In this document: positions 23,963 through 37,169 of the stretch, piece by piece
Position numbering within the stretch: position 1 is the stretch's first letter
How the letters are laid out: the number at the start of each line of letters is the position of its first letter
Assembly (NCBI GenBank): GCA_028554795.2
Contig: CM068831.1
Location: 34,659,644-34,723,643, forward strand
Reading direction: 5' to 3'
DNA: 64,000 nucleotides
Origin: Sinohyriopsis cumingii
Lineage: Eukaryota; Mollusca; Bivalvia; Unionida; Unionidae
Position numbers and translations under genes: made by a program
Notes under the pieces: generated by a model
Seen by the model: only the letters and a program-made list of their open reading frames with translations
What the model was told of the DNA's origin: nothing
Databases searched by the model: none

Positions 23963-25469
23963 CAAATATGGACAAACAACAAACAGCAGCGCATAACTGA
24001 TGTATGACTTAAACAGGAGCTGTTGTCCATTGAAGATTTTTAGATTTTGTATGGACTTGAAAGTTCATAAGATAATCTACTTTGTCGAATTTTGGGTGGG
24101 ATCGGGAGATATACCAGGAATGCTATGCCAACCTGGGAATCCTGGTTTGCGTCAAAGTGGATTACATTAAAAGATCTAAAATAGAAGAGATACATAAATT
24201 CATGCTACCAAACCGTACTGACCTTCTTAAATATAATATTAAGAAAGAATGGAAGTAAATACCTCTAATCCTCACATTCAGCTAGATAGGCCTGAAGTAG
24301 GTGGCATCATTTAAAAATTAATGTCTAAACGCGAATTATATAAACAACTTTAATTCATCTTTCTACACAAGCACCTCAAAATCTGGGAGACATTCTAATC
24401 ATTGCAAAATTAAACCACTCTTGAATCAAAGAACGGCTGAAAATCAAAGCCTTATGGAGCAAAGGTACAGCACTTGATATCATATCTACGAAGCAAACTT
24501 ACTTGGAAATACAGTCTCACGAGAACTGTAAAATATTCACAACCAAAATACGTGGCTGAACAGAGAAAATGTTATCTCTCTCAATAAATCCAAGGTATGC
24601 AGCATCCAATATGCTATATTTGGAAAAACAAAGACATTAAATTTTGTAATGAATCTCAGTAGATCTGACTGGCAAATCAAAAGTAAACGGGAAGAACCAC
24701 AGTGGCAGAATATTTATCTTACCCGGCACGACTAGAAGCACCATAAATCAAGGAGGAGTACAGGACATAAAAAAATTAAAGACACCCATTGAGTTTGCCG
24801 ACTACAAATACTAAAAACCAGATGTTTAAATCAAGACAGATTCAACCTGGCAAATGTTCCTGCATACATAACACAAAATGTCCTTTACAAAGATACCAAA
24901 ATGACATTTTCCTTCCATTAATTCGCGTGCTCACTTACATCATCTGAACCTCCAGTTTTCGCTATTGCTTTGTTCTTCTAAAATGTACAACATGATCTTA
25001 ATTTAGTTTCTTTATCCATATTTACTGCTTTAGAACAAGGCGTATACTGGTGATCACCAAATCAACAATCTGCTATGCCCAGGATAAAACGTATTAATCG
25101 GACAGTTGTATACTACGGATATATTTCACCATTGTCCTCCTTGCTTTCGTAATCCATTAGATTCCTTTGTTCTAACCACTCTTAAGAGTCCTTGTAACAC
25201 GTTGAGCACGATATAAGGCACCAATATTTTAAGAATTTAACCTAAGTGCGAAGGGATTCAATAACCAAGTTAGTGAATTGGAGACCCACGCTTTTAAATG
25301 TACAATCGTAATGGAGGCAGACACCAGTGCACTATACTGTGGCACCGAATAAATCAGTCCTTCATTAATAGTATTTATTAAGAATGACTGTAACTATTGA
25401 TATTTAATGTTACGTGTTCTGAGGGTGCGAAATCTCTGCCGTGTAAGACCACTCTTCACATGGCTAGCT

Positions 25470-26696
25470 ATGGACACAATCGACTTATCCAGCATTGGTA
25501 GGATCCAGCTTCCCACTTAATGTGTCAGAGAATATTCAATGCCGATTCAAAATGTGTCAGCACGTGAATAACAGGTCGTGGGTGTTGAAGTGAGAATCAA
25601 CAGTCGCCAATAATCAAATACATGGATGGATGCTGTCAAATATAGGTACAATAGTTTATGGATGAGATTCAGCTGTCAGTGTCCGAAGTGTTTTTCAAGC
25701 CTCCACGAACATGAACCTCATCTTTGTGGAGGAGATATATTCTCAAACCGTCTTGGAGAAGGCATCGATATCTGACGAATGCCTCACCATGGGTACAATC
25801 GGAGTGGACAATCCTAAAACCAACAGATATTACGCAGATGCTTTGGAGACCCGACATCACTTGACCGTACCCCTCTTTCTGGAGAAAGGGGACCCAATTC
25901 CTGAAGTAAACTTTGGAAAAGGGTTGTACAGCTCAGCTGCATCAGTAAATACGGTTTGATGAAGAGTGTTCGGACAGAAAAAATATCAATCCTACAGATT
26001 GTCGAGAAACTCTCATCTCTACAGAGGACGATATATGGTACAGTTTTTGAAGTTGTCCAGGAATTTGAGCCTTCCAGTGTCGGTTAAACCCCAGAGGGGC
26101 TTTGTATACTTTGAAGGCGCTCCGGGTTTACAATTTCTACACTGTCTTGAATTTGATGACGCCGTAAAGAAGGGATATACAACCTTTGTAGATTTGTTTC
26201 GTGATGCCGGCAAAATTCTGGAAGCGATATCCCGCTGAGTTCGGAGTACTTGCTAGAGTTCCAGTCATATTTGCGTGAATCCATTCAGCCAGGAAACACC
26301 CAGTACACATTGTCAATGAATGAAAACAAACTGAGGTCAATGGCACCAATGAGATTGTGAGAGTTAACTCGAATCCAGGAACTCGAGTTTGCAATGGCAG
26401 TACCTAAAGAAGATATGGAGGGTTACTTCGAAGCCTTCCTAAAGTTTGAAAACATGATAAAAACATCACCTTTGAACAGAAAATTGCTCCCGAGATCTGG
26501 AAACCTTAACAGATTAAATAACAGGAGAATGGGGCCTGGAAGAACTGCCTCCGATAAAACCATCAGGAGACACTTACATCTGAAGAGGTGTTACGTCCAC
26601 ATTGGCAAGCTCAAACGCAAACTGCAAGTTCTGTCCTTAACTGTTAGTGATGGCAGTTTGGCTAAGAGGGTATTCAGTTGTAGTCCTTTCTAAGTT
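25470..26696 (+). pseudogene. Decayed copy (A) of an unrecognised protein-coding gene
   Basis: An ATG frame (MDTIDLSSIGRIQLP) starts at 25,470 and is soon closed by TAA. Collinear pieces in shifting frames follow: NRYYADALETRHHLTVPLFL (about 25,820-25,885), an SLQRTIYGTVFEVVQEF piece (about 26,015-26,065), FDDAVKKGYTTFVDLF (about 26,152-26,200), PGNTQYTLSMNEN (about 26,290-26,330) and PKEDMEGYFEAFLKF (about 26,402-26,450). The last 100-codon frame runs to 26,693. The same pieces in the same order occur at 56,494-57,505, and amino-acid changes between copies are often conservative. I recognise no domain. The product would be roughly 350-400 residues. Both copies share the early TAA, so the gene was probably already broken, or differently spliced, when the segment duplicated. 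Confidence 0.55.
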
Positions 26697-27137
26697 CCGC
26701 CCCTCACCTGATACCTTCAAGCGACATTTAATTTTACTTTGGACTTAGAGTAGAACCTGTTGCTATGTGATCATTCATCTAACATGCATGTTTGAAAAAG
26801 GTTCAGCCGACCAGTGGCTACATATTACGGTTGCATCTAAACTATATGTATGTGCCGTGTCTTATGCGTAATACCATACATCCACAGTTAGTCGGTTTGC
26901 TATAAAATTATACTTATTACTACCACAATATTGCTGCAAATCAGTAATTTTGTAGACCCATCCTCCACGCTATTTCATGACTATATGTTGTGAACCGAGA
27001 TAAAAAAATAAATGATTTATTGTACTTTGAAAATGAAAGAAAAGTTAGTGAATTATTGGAAATGTAGTAATGTTGGTAAGATTGAGTTTTGTTACATCTA
27101 CATAAAAAAAAAGCTGTGTATGCTTAACGCCGATATT

Positions 27138-27371
27138 TTATGCGGAATCATATGAATTAGATGATCGTTTGTAGCATGATGAAGGACCACTGGTGACGTA
27201 AGCTTTCGCGAGGTAAACTACGATGGCTATCATAGGTTCTTTTTCTGTACAAAATTTTAGGATGAGTGTTTCAATTATCAATTCTATCTGGGGTCTGGAC
27301 CCATTCTGAAGCATTGTGTTCGAAGGGAGAAACGGTAATATCTGGATGTTAAGAAAGGCCAGGTTCCTCAC
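27138..27371 (-). pseudogene. Non-LTR reverse transcriptase relic (A copy)
   Basis: A 77-codon minus-strand frame reads ETLILKFCTEKEPMIAIVVY and then LAKAYVTS. This resembles the region around reverse transcriptase motif A of jockey/CR1-type LINEs, where an aspartate precedes a K-A-Y/F block. The aspartate is replaced here. The counterpart in unit B is at 60,955-61,333 and is clearer. Confidence 0.5.
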
Positions 27372-28854
27372 AAGCCAGGCACATATGATATCAGTTTATA
27401 AGGTCAATAGTGAGCATGTGACTAAATGTTCCAGTGAGTAACAATCAAAGATTTTTAAGGCTAGAACATAGCTTGTAAATGATAAGCATTTTACCGATTC
27501 AGGCACTATTTCTTTGAGCAAATGGTATTAGGTTCCTACCCACGGCCAGTACCTGCGCAACTCTGAATGCTGTAATACAAAGTATCCATACTTAGTACTC
27601 ACACCTGTCCGTACACTTTTATAGTTCAGTGATTAATCATCTATTCGGGCTATCTAGCGAATTAATTCATTTGCAGCTGTTCTTTTCAGCACAGTAACTC
27701 GACTACAATATACAACATAATTTATTTCGTAAAATGAACTGAATGCACAATTCACAATTTGTAACCATTGGTATGAGGATTTATTCACCTACCAACCTCC
27801 AATAGTGTGAAGCTTGTGGACCGTACTCAGCCTGATCATTTAGATATGTTTCCAGATATAGACATTCAAAACTCTGTATCCGCCACTTATATTATTTCTT
27901 TCTTTAATTTAGCCTGTTCATTTTTTTAAAACCAAGCAAAACAAAAATTTCTTCAATGAGGGAAGAAGATATATAGACATTTCAAGAATCATCGTTTTCC
28001 TCGATACTAATTAAGAACAGTTGATCTAACTCAATCACTGAAAACTAGCTTAAATATAAAATGTTAGCAAATGTGTGACTGACTGACAGACAGAGAGACT
28101 TGCAAGGGTAACACAATGATGTCCCAACCATTGTCGTGGTGAGAGATAGAGAGAGAGAGAGAGCCTGCCCATTAGCTTAAATGTGTAACTGCAGTACTTC
28201 GAATATAGCTGTAAATTCTAATTCTTGGCCTTAAGAGTTTTCTGTTATTTAACATAACTCATCTAATTCCTGGAAAGAACATAAATACTCATAAGGTGTT
28301 AGTGAAGGAGAAAGCAACGCTTAGAATCAAGTAGGATATATCTCCTTGTCAAGTGTTTGATAATAAATCAGAGTTGGTGGGGGAAAGGTAAATGCAGTGG
28401 GAAAAATGGGATAGTACGTGTGACCCTGCACGTATAAATTTAAACTTCAAAAGTGAACATGTCTTAACGTTTGAGAAAAGCAACGCTTTGGTCGTTAGAA
28501 AATAGGATATTAAACCAGGGCAATGTGTAACCATGCAGTTAAATTGCGCACATCGAACTATACACGTTACAGTCCAAAACAATAACTGCTTTCATATGAC
28601 TGCTTTCAGAATGAGGACGATGATAGGACCACTTTAAAGGACTGTAATGTAATAACTAACATAAGATTTTAATCATTTGCTCCAGATCTTCCAATTGTCT
28701 GGGATCAAGGATGCCATCTGACGGTGTGACTTAAACACCACATAGATGGGTTTGGGTTGAGCCAAGCAAAATTATGTATACAAGGAAAACTTGAACTACC
28801 AAAATTGGCTACAGTACCATTATGCTCTCCAGTAAATTTGCTTCATTTCCGTCA

Positions 28855-28919
<65 letters not shown>
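28855..28919. repeat. (TG)n(TA)n compound microsatellite
   Basis: A TG tract is followed by about 50 bp of TA. The open frame across it (repeated I-Y) is an artefact. Confidence 0.95.
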
Positions 28920-28921
<2 letters not shown>

Positions 28922-29624
28922 CTGTGTGTGTTTAAAAAGAAAAAGATCTCTATTTTTTCAGTGTTTCCAGAAATTTGAATTTTGCAAACATAATAATAAT
29001 GAGTTCAAAATTCAAAACTAGAAAGATAAATGAATGAATGAAAGATAAAAGGACAAAAGTAAAAACACAAATTAACGTCAGGAAGACGGTTTGAAGGAAG
29101 TAGAGAGGACTATGATTAATTTCTTATAGGAGGTGAGATTCTGAAATTGTCAATGTCCTATCGGTAAGGACCGAAATATTTGTCTCGACTACACGTAGAA
29201 TGATGCGAGAGTGCTCGGACAACTAGAAAGGTAAATTGACAATGGCATAACATTACGTTACCTTAAGTCAAAGATAAACGTATAACTTTGTATTGCCTAT
29301 TGCGTTTATTCAAATCTGACACTATGCGGATTATTTGCTTTGTAATAAACCTGCCGTATGTGCTATATCTATTTATGTCTCCGTTTATAACACTGTTAGC
29401 TTTTGGTGATTATTTGTTGATTACTGTGGGTCTGTGTTGGAAAGATAATTAATTAATTTTCCAGGAATACATGGCATAATGTACAATATTCACGAGACAT
29501 ATGGAGCATGGATTAGTTTCGTAAAATCGACCCGATCCCTATTTTCTTAAAAGAAAGAATTCTCTGAATATATGTATGTATAAGCGCTCTGTAATTTGTA
29601 ATAGGGGTAATTCTTGAAAGTAGG

Positions 29625-29799
29625 TAGTGGTTCCCAGCCCTTTTTGGCCGCGACCCGAAACATTAGTATTTCTGAGTCTGACGACCCTGTTTCCATATTT
29701 TGATAAATTTTGCCACATTCATAAAAAGAATCATAGTGACTCTCCAGATCGTCCTCACAACCTTGATTTGGGTCGCTATCTTGGTCCTGAGAACCACTG
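29625..29799. mobile_element. hAT-type MITE (A copy)
   Basis: The left end reads AGTGGTTCCCAGCCC and then a CCGCGACCC block. The right end carries GGGTCGC and CCTGAGAACCACTG, an imperfect inverted repeat of the left. These ends are typical of non-autonomous hAT transposons. It is about 175 bp with no coding capacity. A diverged copy sits at the matching position in unit B, so insertion predates the duplication. Confidence 0.75.
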
Positions 29800-30589
29800 G
29801 CATTATGTGCATGTATCGTGCTTAGTATTGCATGGAGTTAAGTACCAATCTTCGGCTTGGAAGTTTAGCTGATGAGTCATATAAATCTGAAACAACCATA
29901 TGTTTTGTAATGTGTGGTCATAAGAAAATTATGGTACAATTATTGTATAGTATTTTCAAGTCGAAGAGACCATCATTTTTCAATTTCAGTTGTCTTGAGG
30001 TCCTTGAAAATTGGCGGACACAATGAATCTTAAACCACACTCACGTAGGTGTTCGATTCGCTTGGTAATGAGAAAACGTGAATGTATCATTTTTTTGCTG
30101 AAATGTAACGCTAACAAAGCTAAAGGGTTGCTAGAAGTAGTCATTTAATTAATTATGAAAATAAAGTCCATTTTTGTTATGTGACTATAATGTCTTAAAT
30201 ATCTTATACATTTAGTGTCGCGATATCTCGGTTAAAACAAACTCGTTGGTTATTTTGCCAAAACTCAACCCCTGAGAAGTAATGTTACAGTCCCGCGTCG
30301 CGTGCGTCTTTCGCTCTCCAACCACGAAATCATCACGAGTTTCAAGGTTTCAATGTTAGTAGAATATACTAATTGTATATTTTTGTGTCCATGGGTTTTA
30401 CTCAACTGCGCCAAATGTACAGAAAGTGGTAATCTTGTAGCTGGTCATTTGCTGGAAATGTTGCACTGAAGGAACTATTGCATATCTCGATATATTTAAA
30501 TTAGGCTGCATAAATATAGTATGTCTGACATATTTATGTGAAGCATACAGTGGCATATACAATTATTGTTCTTGTTTTCGTGTTATATT

Positions 30590-31898
30590 GATGAAAATGA
30601 CCACCAAATGGCCTAACTCGATGGCAACATATGTTGTGTGTTGTTCGTCCGTCAAGTCCACAAATACCACTATAGTCATCCAAGGGATGGAGGGGATGGT
30701 TCTGTTATGTGCGTTCGCAGGTGGCTGATGAGGCCAATCCTTGCGCGGAATGTTCGTTTGCATAAGGGACAAGGTATGAGTGTTACATGTCCAGGATGGT
30801 TGATGGCACGTTTTGTTTTTCTGGCTTGCCTCTTCAGCTCTGCAGCTGCTGTCCTGCTAGATTCGTACAACTTTGAGCCTTTTTGCTAGGGATTTCTAGT
30901 GCCGGCTTATGCATGACTTCAGTCCTCTTGGTACTCATGGTGAGACCGAATATTGTTCAGGAGCTTGATATTTTGTGAACACTGCGTTGCAGGTTGGCTT
31001 CTACGTCAGCGTTGTGACGCAATCAGCAATTAAGATTTCCCTGATGGTATCTGTCATATCCTTGGTTTTCGCTTGAAGCCTCCTTGGGTTGAACAGTTTT
31101 CAATATGTACTGTACCTGATGCCGACTCCAACATCTCCGCACTGAAAGCATTAGTCAGCATGGCGAAGAACTATAGACTGAGCAATGTCGGTGCCAGAAA
31201 ACAACACTGCTTGACGTCATTGGTTACTGGGAATTGCTCAGATGTCACTCCAATGGCCTGGACTCGTGCCTGCATGCCTTCGTGGAAATGTTGCACCATG
31301 GATATAAATTTTCGCGGGCCATTACCTTCCACATGCCTTCTCTACTGACAGTACCAAAGGTCTTTGTCAAGTCAACGTAGATTGAGAAAAGGTCGGCGTT
31401 TTGCTCTTGAAAAGTCTCTTGTAGTTGCCTCGCAGCAAGCACAATGTCGATGGTCCCACGTTCTTTCCAAAATCTACAATGGCTTTCTGGGAGGAGTCCC
31501 TGGTCAAGGTGCATTGTGAGACGGTTCAGTTGGATTCTTGCGAGTATATTTAATGCGATTGAGAGCAAGGATATACCCTGGTTGATTATGGAAACGTCTT
31601 TGAATTCCTGGGGATCGTCTCTTGCTGCCACATCAGTAAAAACAGTTGTTGGAACCTTTCTATCAGGGTTGTACCCCCTTCCTTGTAGAATTCAGATGGG
31701 ATGGAACGTGAACCAGGTTCTTTGCCTGTGGAGAGCAGACTATCGTTTTCTGTGTCTCGAGCAAGGTTGGACTGTCATACAGTGCATCATGGATGGGTAA
31801 TTGGGGAAGACAACTGATGGTTTCTACGTTGATGGGTGAAGGGCAATTTAGGACGCTGTCAAAGTGTTCAGCCCATCGTTGAAGAATGTTCTCTTTGT
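30590..31898 (-). pseudogene. Internally deleted LINE fragment: reverse transcriptase plus C-terminal zinc finger
   Basis: From 31,898 downwards the minus strand encodes a LINE reverse transcriptase region. Landmarks are ILQRWAEHFDSVLN (about 31,850-31,890), ISLLSIALNILARIQLNRL (about 31,510-31,570), LLPESHCRFWKERGTID (about 31,450-31,500) and IYVDLTKTFGTVSREG (about 31,330-31,385), the last being motif A. Degraded frames continue to about 30,900. The sequence then jumps to the protein's C-terminus, with a classical C2H2-like finger (CPLCKRTFRARIGLISHL, about 30,700-30,760). The thumb and connecting region is missing. Several frameshifts and stops make it dead. It lies in a segment present in unit A but absent from unit B. 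Confidence 0.85.
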
Positions 31899-33575
31899 CA
31901 AGCCAACATATATGACAAGATTGGACAATTGGTCATTATCTTACAATCAAAGAGCATTAATGATTTTATTATAACTTTAGAAAGACTTTTTAGCTAGAAA
32001 TATAGCATAATGTAAAATGTCATGTGTTGGAGCTTCTCACCAGGATCTAAAACTGTAAGGGTTGGACTGTTATACAGTTTTTCTTCATTGCCCGATTCTA
32101 TCAAATTCTAACCTACTGAGTTGTACTGGAAACCAGTCTTTAACCAACAAGTAGACGCTGTGGAAATGTACGCATCATACTGGCTGACACTGGCCTTGAA
32201 GTCAACTTCCAAGTTACTAACATGTGCAAAATGTTTGGTTATTCACCGCTGTTAACTTTGTATTGTAGACTATTCATACTTGATTGAGTCAAGGCTATCA
32301 ATCAACATCCATTCAGATTGATTTAAGGTTGTGTATTCGGACATACGGATGGAATCGGGTAAGATGGAAGAACCAACACAACCGAGACAAAACATGAACA
32401 GTGTGTTTGTTATTTTTTTACCTCTATATTTTTCTCCTGCAAGGGTTTGTTGATGATAATCATGTATAGAAAATGTTACTTATACATGTCGGATTTCGAC
32501 AACGTTAAATATTGACCGCTCGTTACAGTTATTGAATAGGAATGCGTGTAACTTTAGAACAAGAATGCTGCATCATGCAATGTGTTTGATCATTATGCAT
32601 GGACGGATGTATGACTTTACCTACATAAAGGTAAATTTGAATATATATGTATGTATTAGCGTTTGAGAAATATATTAAAACATTAATTTGAACCCCTTAC
32701 AATGAAAGCCCGCATATTTGAATAAAATCTTGTCAAACAAACAAAACCTCATGCTAGAATGAGTACGTTGATATAACCACTTTAAAGGTTAATGGATTTC
32801 ATGGTTATTGTATTAGTTCACTCAGAATGTTAGCATCTGGGCTAACTCTCTCGACTGTCATTTCATAAATCATGTAGTTTGTTTTTTTTACCTGAAGCGA
32901 CTGGAGCAAAAATATTAACAACGTAACCTGTATTAATCTGCAGCCGACTTGGAACAGTACTGGTTGCACCGACAGCAGACTGAGTGCGATTGGAACCGAG
33001 AAGGGAAACGCGACGAAGGTAGCAGATGACTGATACGTTTGTTGTCTTTTACAATTTCGTTGATGCTAATCAGTTAAACAGAGAAAGTAAATTATCTAAT
33101 CAGTTTTTTTTGGCAAAATTAAATAACGAAGGATTGAAGTTGCTCTTTACAATTTAGGGTCTCCTCTTTTGCTTTTGAAACATTTTCTACTCGTTGAAAT
33201 TGCCTATGTGACATCTATCGTTGTGATTTAAATGTCCCAAACTGTAGGCTATTAACCGGTGCCAAAAGGGCCAGAATTTCAATGAATGTCATAAAGTGAT
33301 CTTTCTTTAGATTTAAGCATACAAAGTAGGACAAAGTTCAAACCGAAACTAGACGGGTAAGCAATCAATTTATAGGCCTTCATGAATTAAATGGAACTTC
33401 ATCTCAAAGTCATTCACGATAATAAACAATGGGATGACAAAACTTGCAAGCACTATGAAATTATTCATGAAATATGCTACCGGTAAGAGGAAAAGAACTT
33501 GAAAGGGCGTATACGTAGTAAAGTGGGATACTATAGCGACAATGGGATTTCAATGTTAAACGGGGGGCGAGGGGG

Positions 33576-33646
33576 TGTACCCTGGCGACAAGAAAAATTC
33601 AACATGAGGTTGTACCCTGGCGACAAGGGGAATTTAACATGGGGAA
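33576..33646. repeat. Two-copy tandem repeat, 35-bp period
   Basis: TGTACCCTGGCGACAAG occurs at 33,576 and 33,611, each followed by a related A-rich segment. A G-rich run (GGGGGG) precedes it. Confidence 0.85.
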
Positions 33647-33899
33647 CTTGAACATGGATGGGACTATTGGCACTGTCTAGGGACACGGTAAAATGGAACA
33701 GGAGTGACGTCACGGTACTAGACATTGGCAATAAGACTCAAATGGTTTCCATGAAAAGATTGTTTAGTGAATGGATGTATATGTGTGGATGTATATGTGT
33801 CGTCCTCTTTAATTTCGAAATATTTCACGATATTGAATAGTCCTCGGTAAAAGACACTCGGCTGTGGTACACAAACTTTCTCAAAAGAAACCCTGCACA

Positions 33900-36320
33900 A
33901 AGTACATACAAAAAGAGCACACGAAACTGTAGTAAAACTTGAATGAAAACAACAAGGTCGTACAGTTATAATCTGTACTCAGCTTTCTGCCTTTTTACTA
34001 GAATTAGGTGTACATGTTTGATCTTTACAGCAAGAAACATCCATTAGTATGAATCTTATGGTACTCAAAGAACATTTTACATTTTCCAACAGTTCTATAA
34101 GTGATCCGGATATAAATTTGATAGTCTGATATATAAATAAATCCTCTATTATTGAAACTTACGTTTACTTAGCATTTTGTTGATAAGAAAGCAGAAAAAA
34201 CATCGACATCTCAGGTTCAATAGTTATACAGACAAATAATGAGCTAAAGATTTGTTGTTTAACGCAGATGATATACCGCAATTCCAGATAACTAACCAAA
34301 GCGTAAAGTTAAGAACTTTTTTACTCTCTACTAAACATTATGTTTTCAACATATTTTCATAAATTAACGTTAAAACATTCATTTTCAGTGAATGTAACTA
34401 AATCTGTTTTTACAAATAAATAGACCTTAATAAGTTAGGTACTTTTCATACTGTATTTTGTAAAGCTTGTAAAGCGATCGTTTTGTATTTCGTCATTGTT
34501 CTGTGCAATGCGATGTTTGACCTCATTAATGTGAGTTCACTTCTAGATCATCGCTGTTTGATTCCCGCGACAACGAGCAACGAGATTCGGCAGTTTCCTT
34601 TCTATTCCAATCTTCCACCGAAATCAGAATGATTAGTAATAAAACGAGGATGAAGCTAATTTAATGTTATCACTATTTATTTCAACTGATGCAATTTAAG
34701 TCATAGGTATATACCAAACGGTATTTGGCTTCCTATTAATAGAGAAAGTTACTATTGTGTCATTACAGTCAGTCATAATGATAGTTTAAATTATTTTAGT
34801 AATTGACTAATTTTAGTCACATATTTGCATATGTTATTGTAAATTGTGATTTAATTATTCTTGTAATAAAAATGGAACCTAAGATCAAAGTTTTGTTATT
34901 CAGTCACTTACAATATTGTTAAATCCACTTACATGTATCCACAATCTTTACTGTCTTATTCACATAACGCTGTCGGAGGCCGTCACTAACTGGAACAAGA
35001 GAAAATATATTGATCCAAAAGTTCAAGTTTATCTAGTGCTGCAATTAGATTTTGACTCCTACCGGTACTGTTCCGACCTTGACTCCGTTTTTCTGGTACG
35101 ACCACGCCAGCAATAATTTGTTAATGTTACCCGTACCGGCTTACTTGCGCTTCTGAAACTACCCAAATCATTGATTTTGTAAACCAAGCACATTGATCCA
35201 TGCTTGCTAGTATTTATAGTTTTAGCTAATTAAAATTATTTTTAAACATTAAATAAATGCATGTCATTATTAAACTTCTCATCCTTTCAAACAATGTTTG
35301 CAACGGAAAAATATGCCCTAATTTTATAACCATTATTAAAATAAAAATGGTTCCCCTATTACGTCGTCCCATGATTTGTTTCCGAAATTTTTAACAAACA
35401 GAGATTTCCCGGTAGACTAATAAACAAGCATAGACCATTTGGTTTGACTACATTTTTTGCCAAACATGTATATTTCTCTCTACTGTTCAGTGACTCTCGC
35501 GCGCATGTGTGTGTGAGAGAGAGAGAGAAAGACAGAGACAGACAGACAGAGCGAGAGAGGGACAGAGAGAGTGAGAGAGAGCGGGTTGAAAGAATAGCCC
35601 AATATTTCAAGGATCAAACCACGGTTATTTTCATTGTGCTTATCACAACTTTGAACCATGTAAACCAAATGTAGTAATTACATGAGCAGCCTGTTGCTTT
35701 CACACTTTTTCAGAAAGAAAAATGAAGGAAGGAAAGACAAACGAAAACACTGATGTCAGCATAATGATGTGAAGAAAGTGTAGACGACATTGATTCAAAG
35801 TAGCTGATGTAACGTCATGAACTTGTTAATTCCTCAAGGACAGGGATCAAGTTTTCACCACAAACGAATGCAGCACGATTCAAACATACTCGGCTTCTGG
35901 GAAGGTTAACTCCAAGCTATTGTTACGTGTTGCAAATATGAAGGATAAGATTATATGTCCTACAAATGCATTGTATTTACCCTTATCTGACCTTGATCAG
36001 TTTATCCTACTGATGCTGTTGACTGAAACAGCTAAAATGAGTGCCTATTCAATGGCACGAACGCTTGAATCATGACTTATTCATTTAAGTGTACTTACTA
36101 CATGTATAATCAGGTCTTATGTATATTACGTGATATCTTCAGGCAACATGTGTAATAAATGTTTTATTCGCCTAAAATGTACATTAACTAATATATGCAG
36201 GTAATACACATAATCCCTGAAAAGTCGGTCACTAATTAATATATATTCACGAACGTACAAGGGAAATCAAGGAAGAAAGTATCAGACTATTATTTAACTT
36301 TATTTCTCACTGCTCTGAAT
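33900..36320. other. AT-rich spacer without genes
   Basis: I see only short random frames. A purine-rich tract with (GT)n and (GA)n parts lies at about 35,505-35,583. No duplication homology was found. Confidence 0.5.
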
Positions 36321-36321
36321 C

Positions 36322-36500
36322 AATAAATATAGGACATTTTCTTTTCATACGTTAATACCTGATATTTTTCATCATGTGATACCAAAAAAGTGAAATTTTA
36401 GCGAGTACCGACGAGTTAAAATAAATCGTTTTTGGTACCACAATATCAACTATATATGGCATTAACGTAGGAAACGAAAATGGTATTCTTTCTGTAATAT
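36322..36500. mobile_element. Long imperfect palindrome, possible foldback/MITE
   Basis: The left arm (about 36,328-36,405) contains CATACGTTAATACC, GTGATACCAAAAA and GCGAGTAC. The right arm (about 36,410-36,495) contains the reverse-complement counterparts ACGAGTT, TTTTTGGTACCAC and CATTAACGTAGG in mirrored order. The arms nearly abut, so single-stranded DNA would fold into a long hairpin. No coding capacity. Confidence 0.6.
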
Positions 36501-36959
36501 AAGGCAGTTTCTATTCATTTATTCTAGTTCACAAGGTATTCCTCCATGTTGCTGTATTTACAATTTTTGTGGGACAAACAATCAAGTGTCGTATGGCATG
36601 ATGGGAAATCTTATATTTTCCGGATATATTTTTTACATGTGTGTGACGATTGTTATGGTTGGGGTGGGGTGCTCCCAATATGTTATTTATACTATTACAG
36701 AAGTCCCACCCAGGCTCTTGTTTGCTGGAAGTTAAATTTGGTGAAAGATAGATGTAAAACTCCGAGCCCCCAGTCAGCAATGCCGAAGGATAGATGGTTA
36801 AATATACAAGAAATGTTGAAATTCAATGAATAAAAATTTAATAACAATTCAATGTTCAAATGACTCAAATTTTCAATTACACTCCTTCCGCTCCACCCTT
36901 TAATAAGCCTATTGCATCACTTGATTAACAGTGTGAGAGTGATTTCCACCTGTCCTTGT

Positions 36960-37165
36960 ATCACTACTCATCTGTTGTATCCTTTCTCTCTCTCATTTCT
37001 CCCAAGTCCTTCTCCTCTTCCTCCCCGACCTATCTCCGAATTCCTTCTCCTCCTTCTCCTCGACATTCTCTAGACCCTTTCTCCTGCTCCACCACTTTCT
37101 CCCGCACGACTGCACTTCTGTCGACTTCGACTGTTTCGGCTAGTCTCACCTCCATCTCCAACTAC
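36960..37165. repeat. Pyrimidine-rich low-complexity tract
   Basis: The plus strand is dominated by CTCC, TTCT and TCC runs. The 70-codon Ser/Pro-rich plus frame and the Glu/Arg-rich minus reading are both expected from such composition, so I do not call a gene. Confidence 0.7.
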
Positions 37166-37169
37166 TGAA

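Larger units (their letters stand above)
20405..33460 (+). repeat. Segmental duplication, unit A
   Basis: Collinear with unit B. Approximate anchors (A with B): 20,405-20,800 with 42,280-42,720; 22,030-22,600 with 43,600-44,170; 24,080-25,190 with 46,330-47,108; 25,205-26,480 with 56,224-57,505; 26,490-27,000 with 59,795-60,250; 27,120-27,720 with 60,420-61,400; 27,790-28,690 with 62,375-63,240; 29,440-29,960 with 63,280-63,810; 31,950-32,100 with 63,860-64,000. Its far part also matches unit C. Relative to B it carries an extra segment at about 30,005-31,945 that holds a LINE fragment. Confidence 0.8.

Noticed and set aside
29869..29892. CTGATGAG ... GAAAC, resembling a hammerhead ribozyme core (also near 63,709)
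   Set aside because: Stem II does not pair and stem I has no matching partner around the would-be cleavage site, in either duplicate.
35359..35674. Three overlapping frames rich in Ser-Leu or Arg-Glu
   Set aside because: They are readings of the (GA)n/(GT)n tract at 35,505-35,583.
36956..37168. 70-codon Ser/Pro-rich frame
   Set aside because: The pyrimidine-rich low-complexity tract fully accounts for it.
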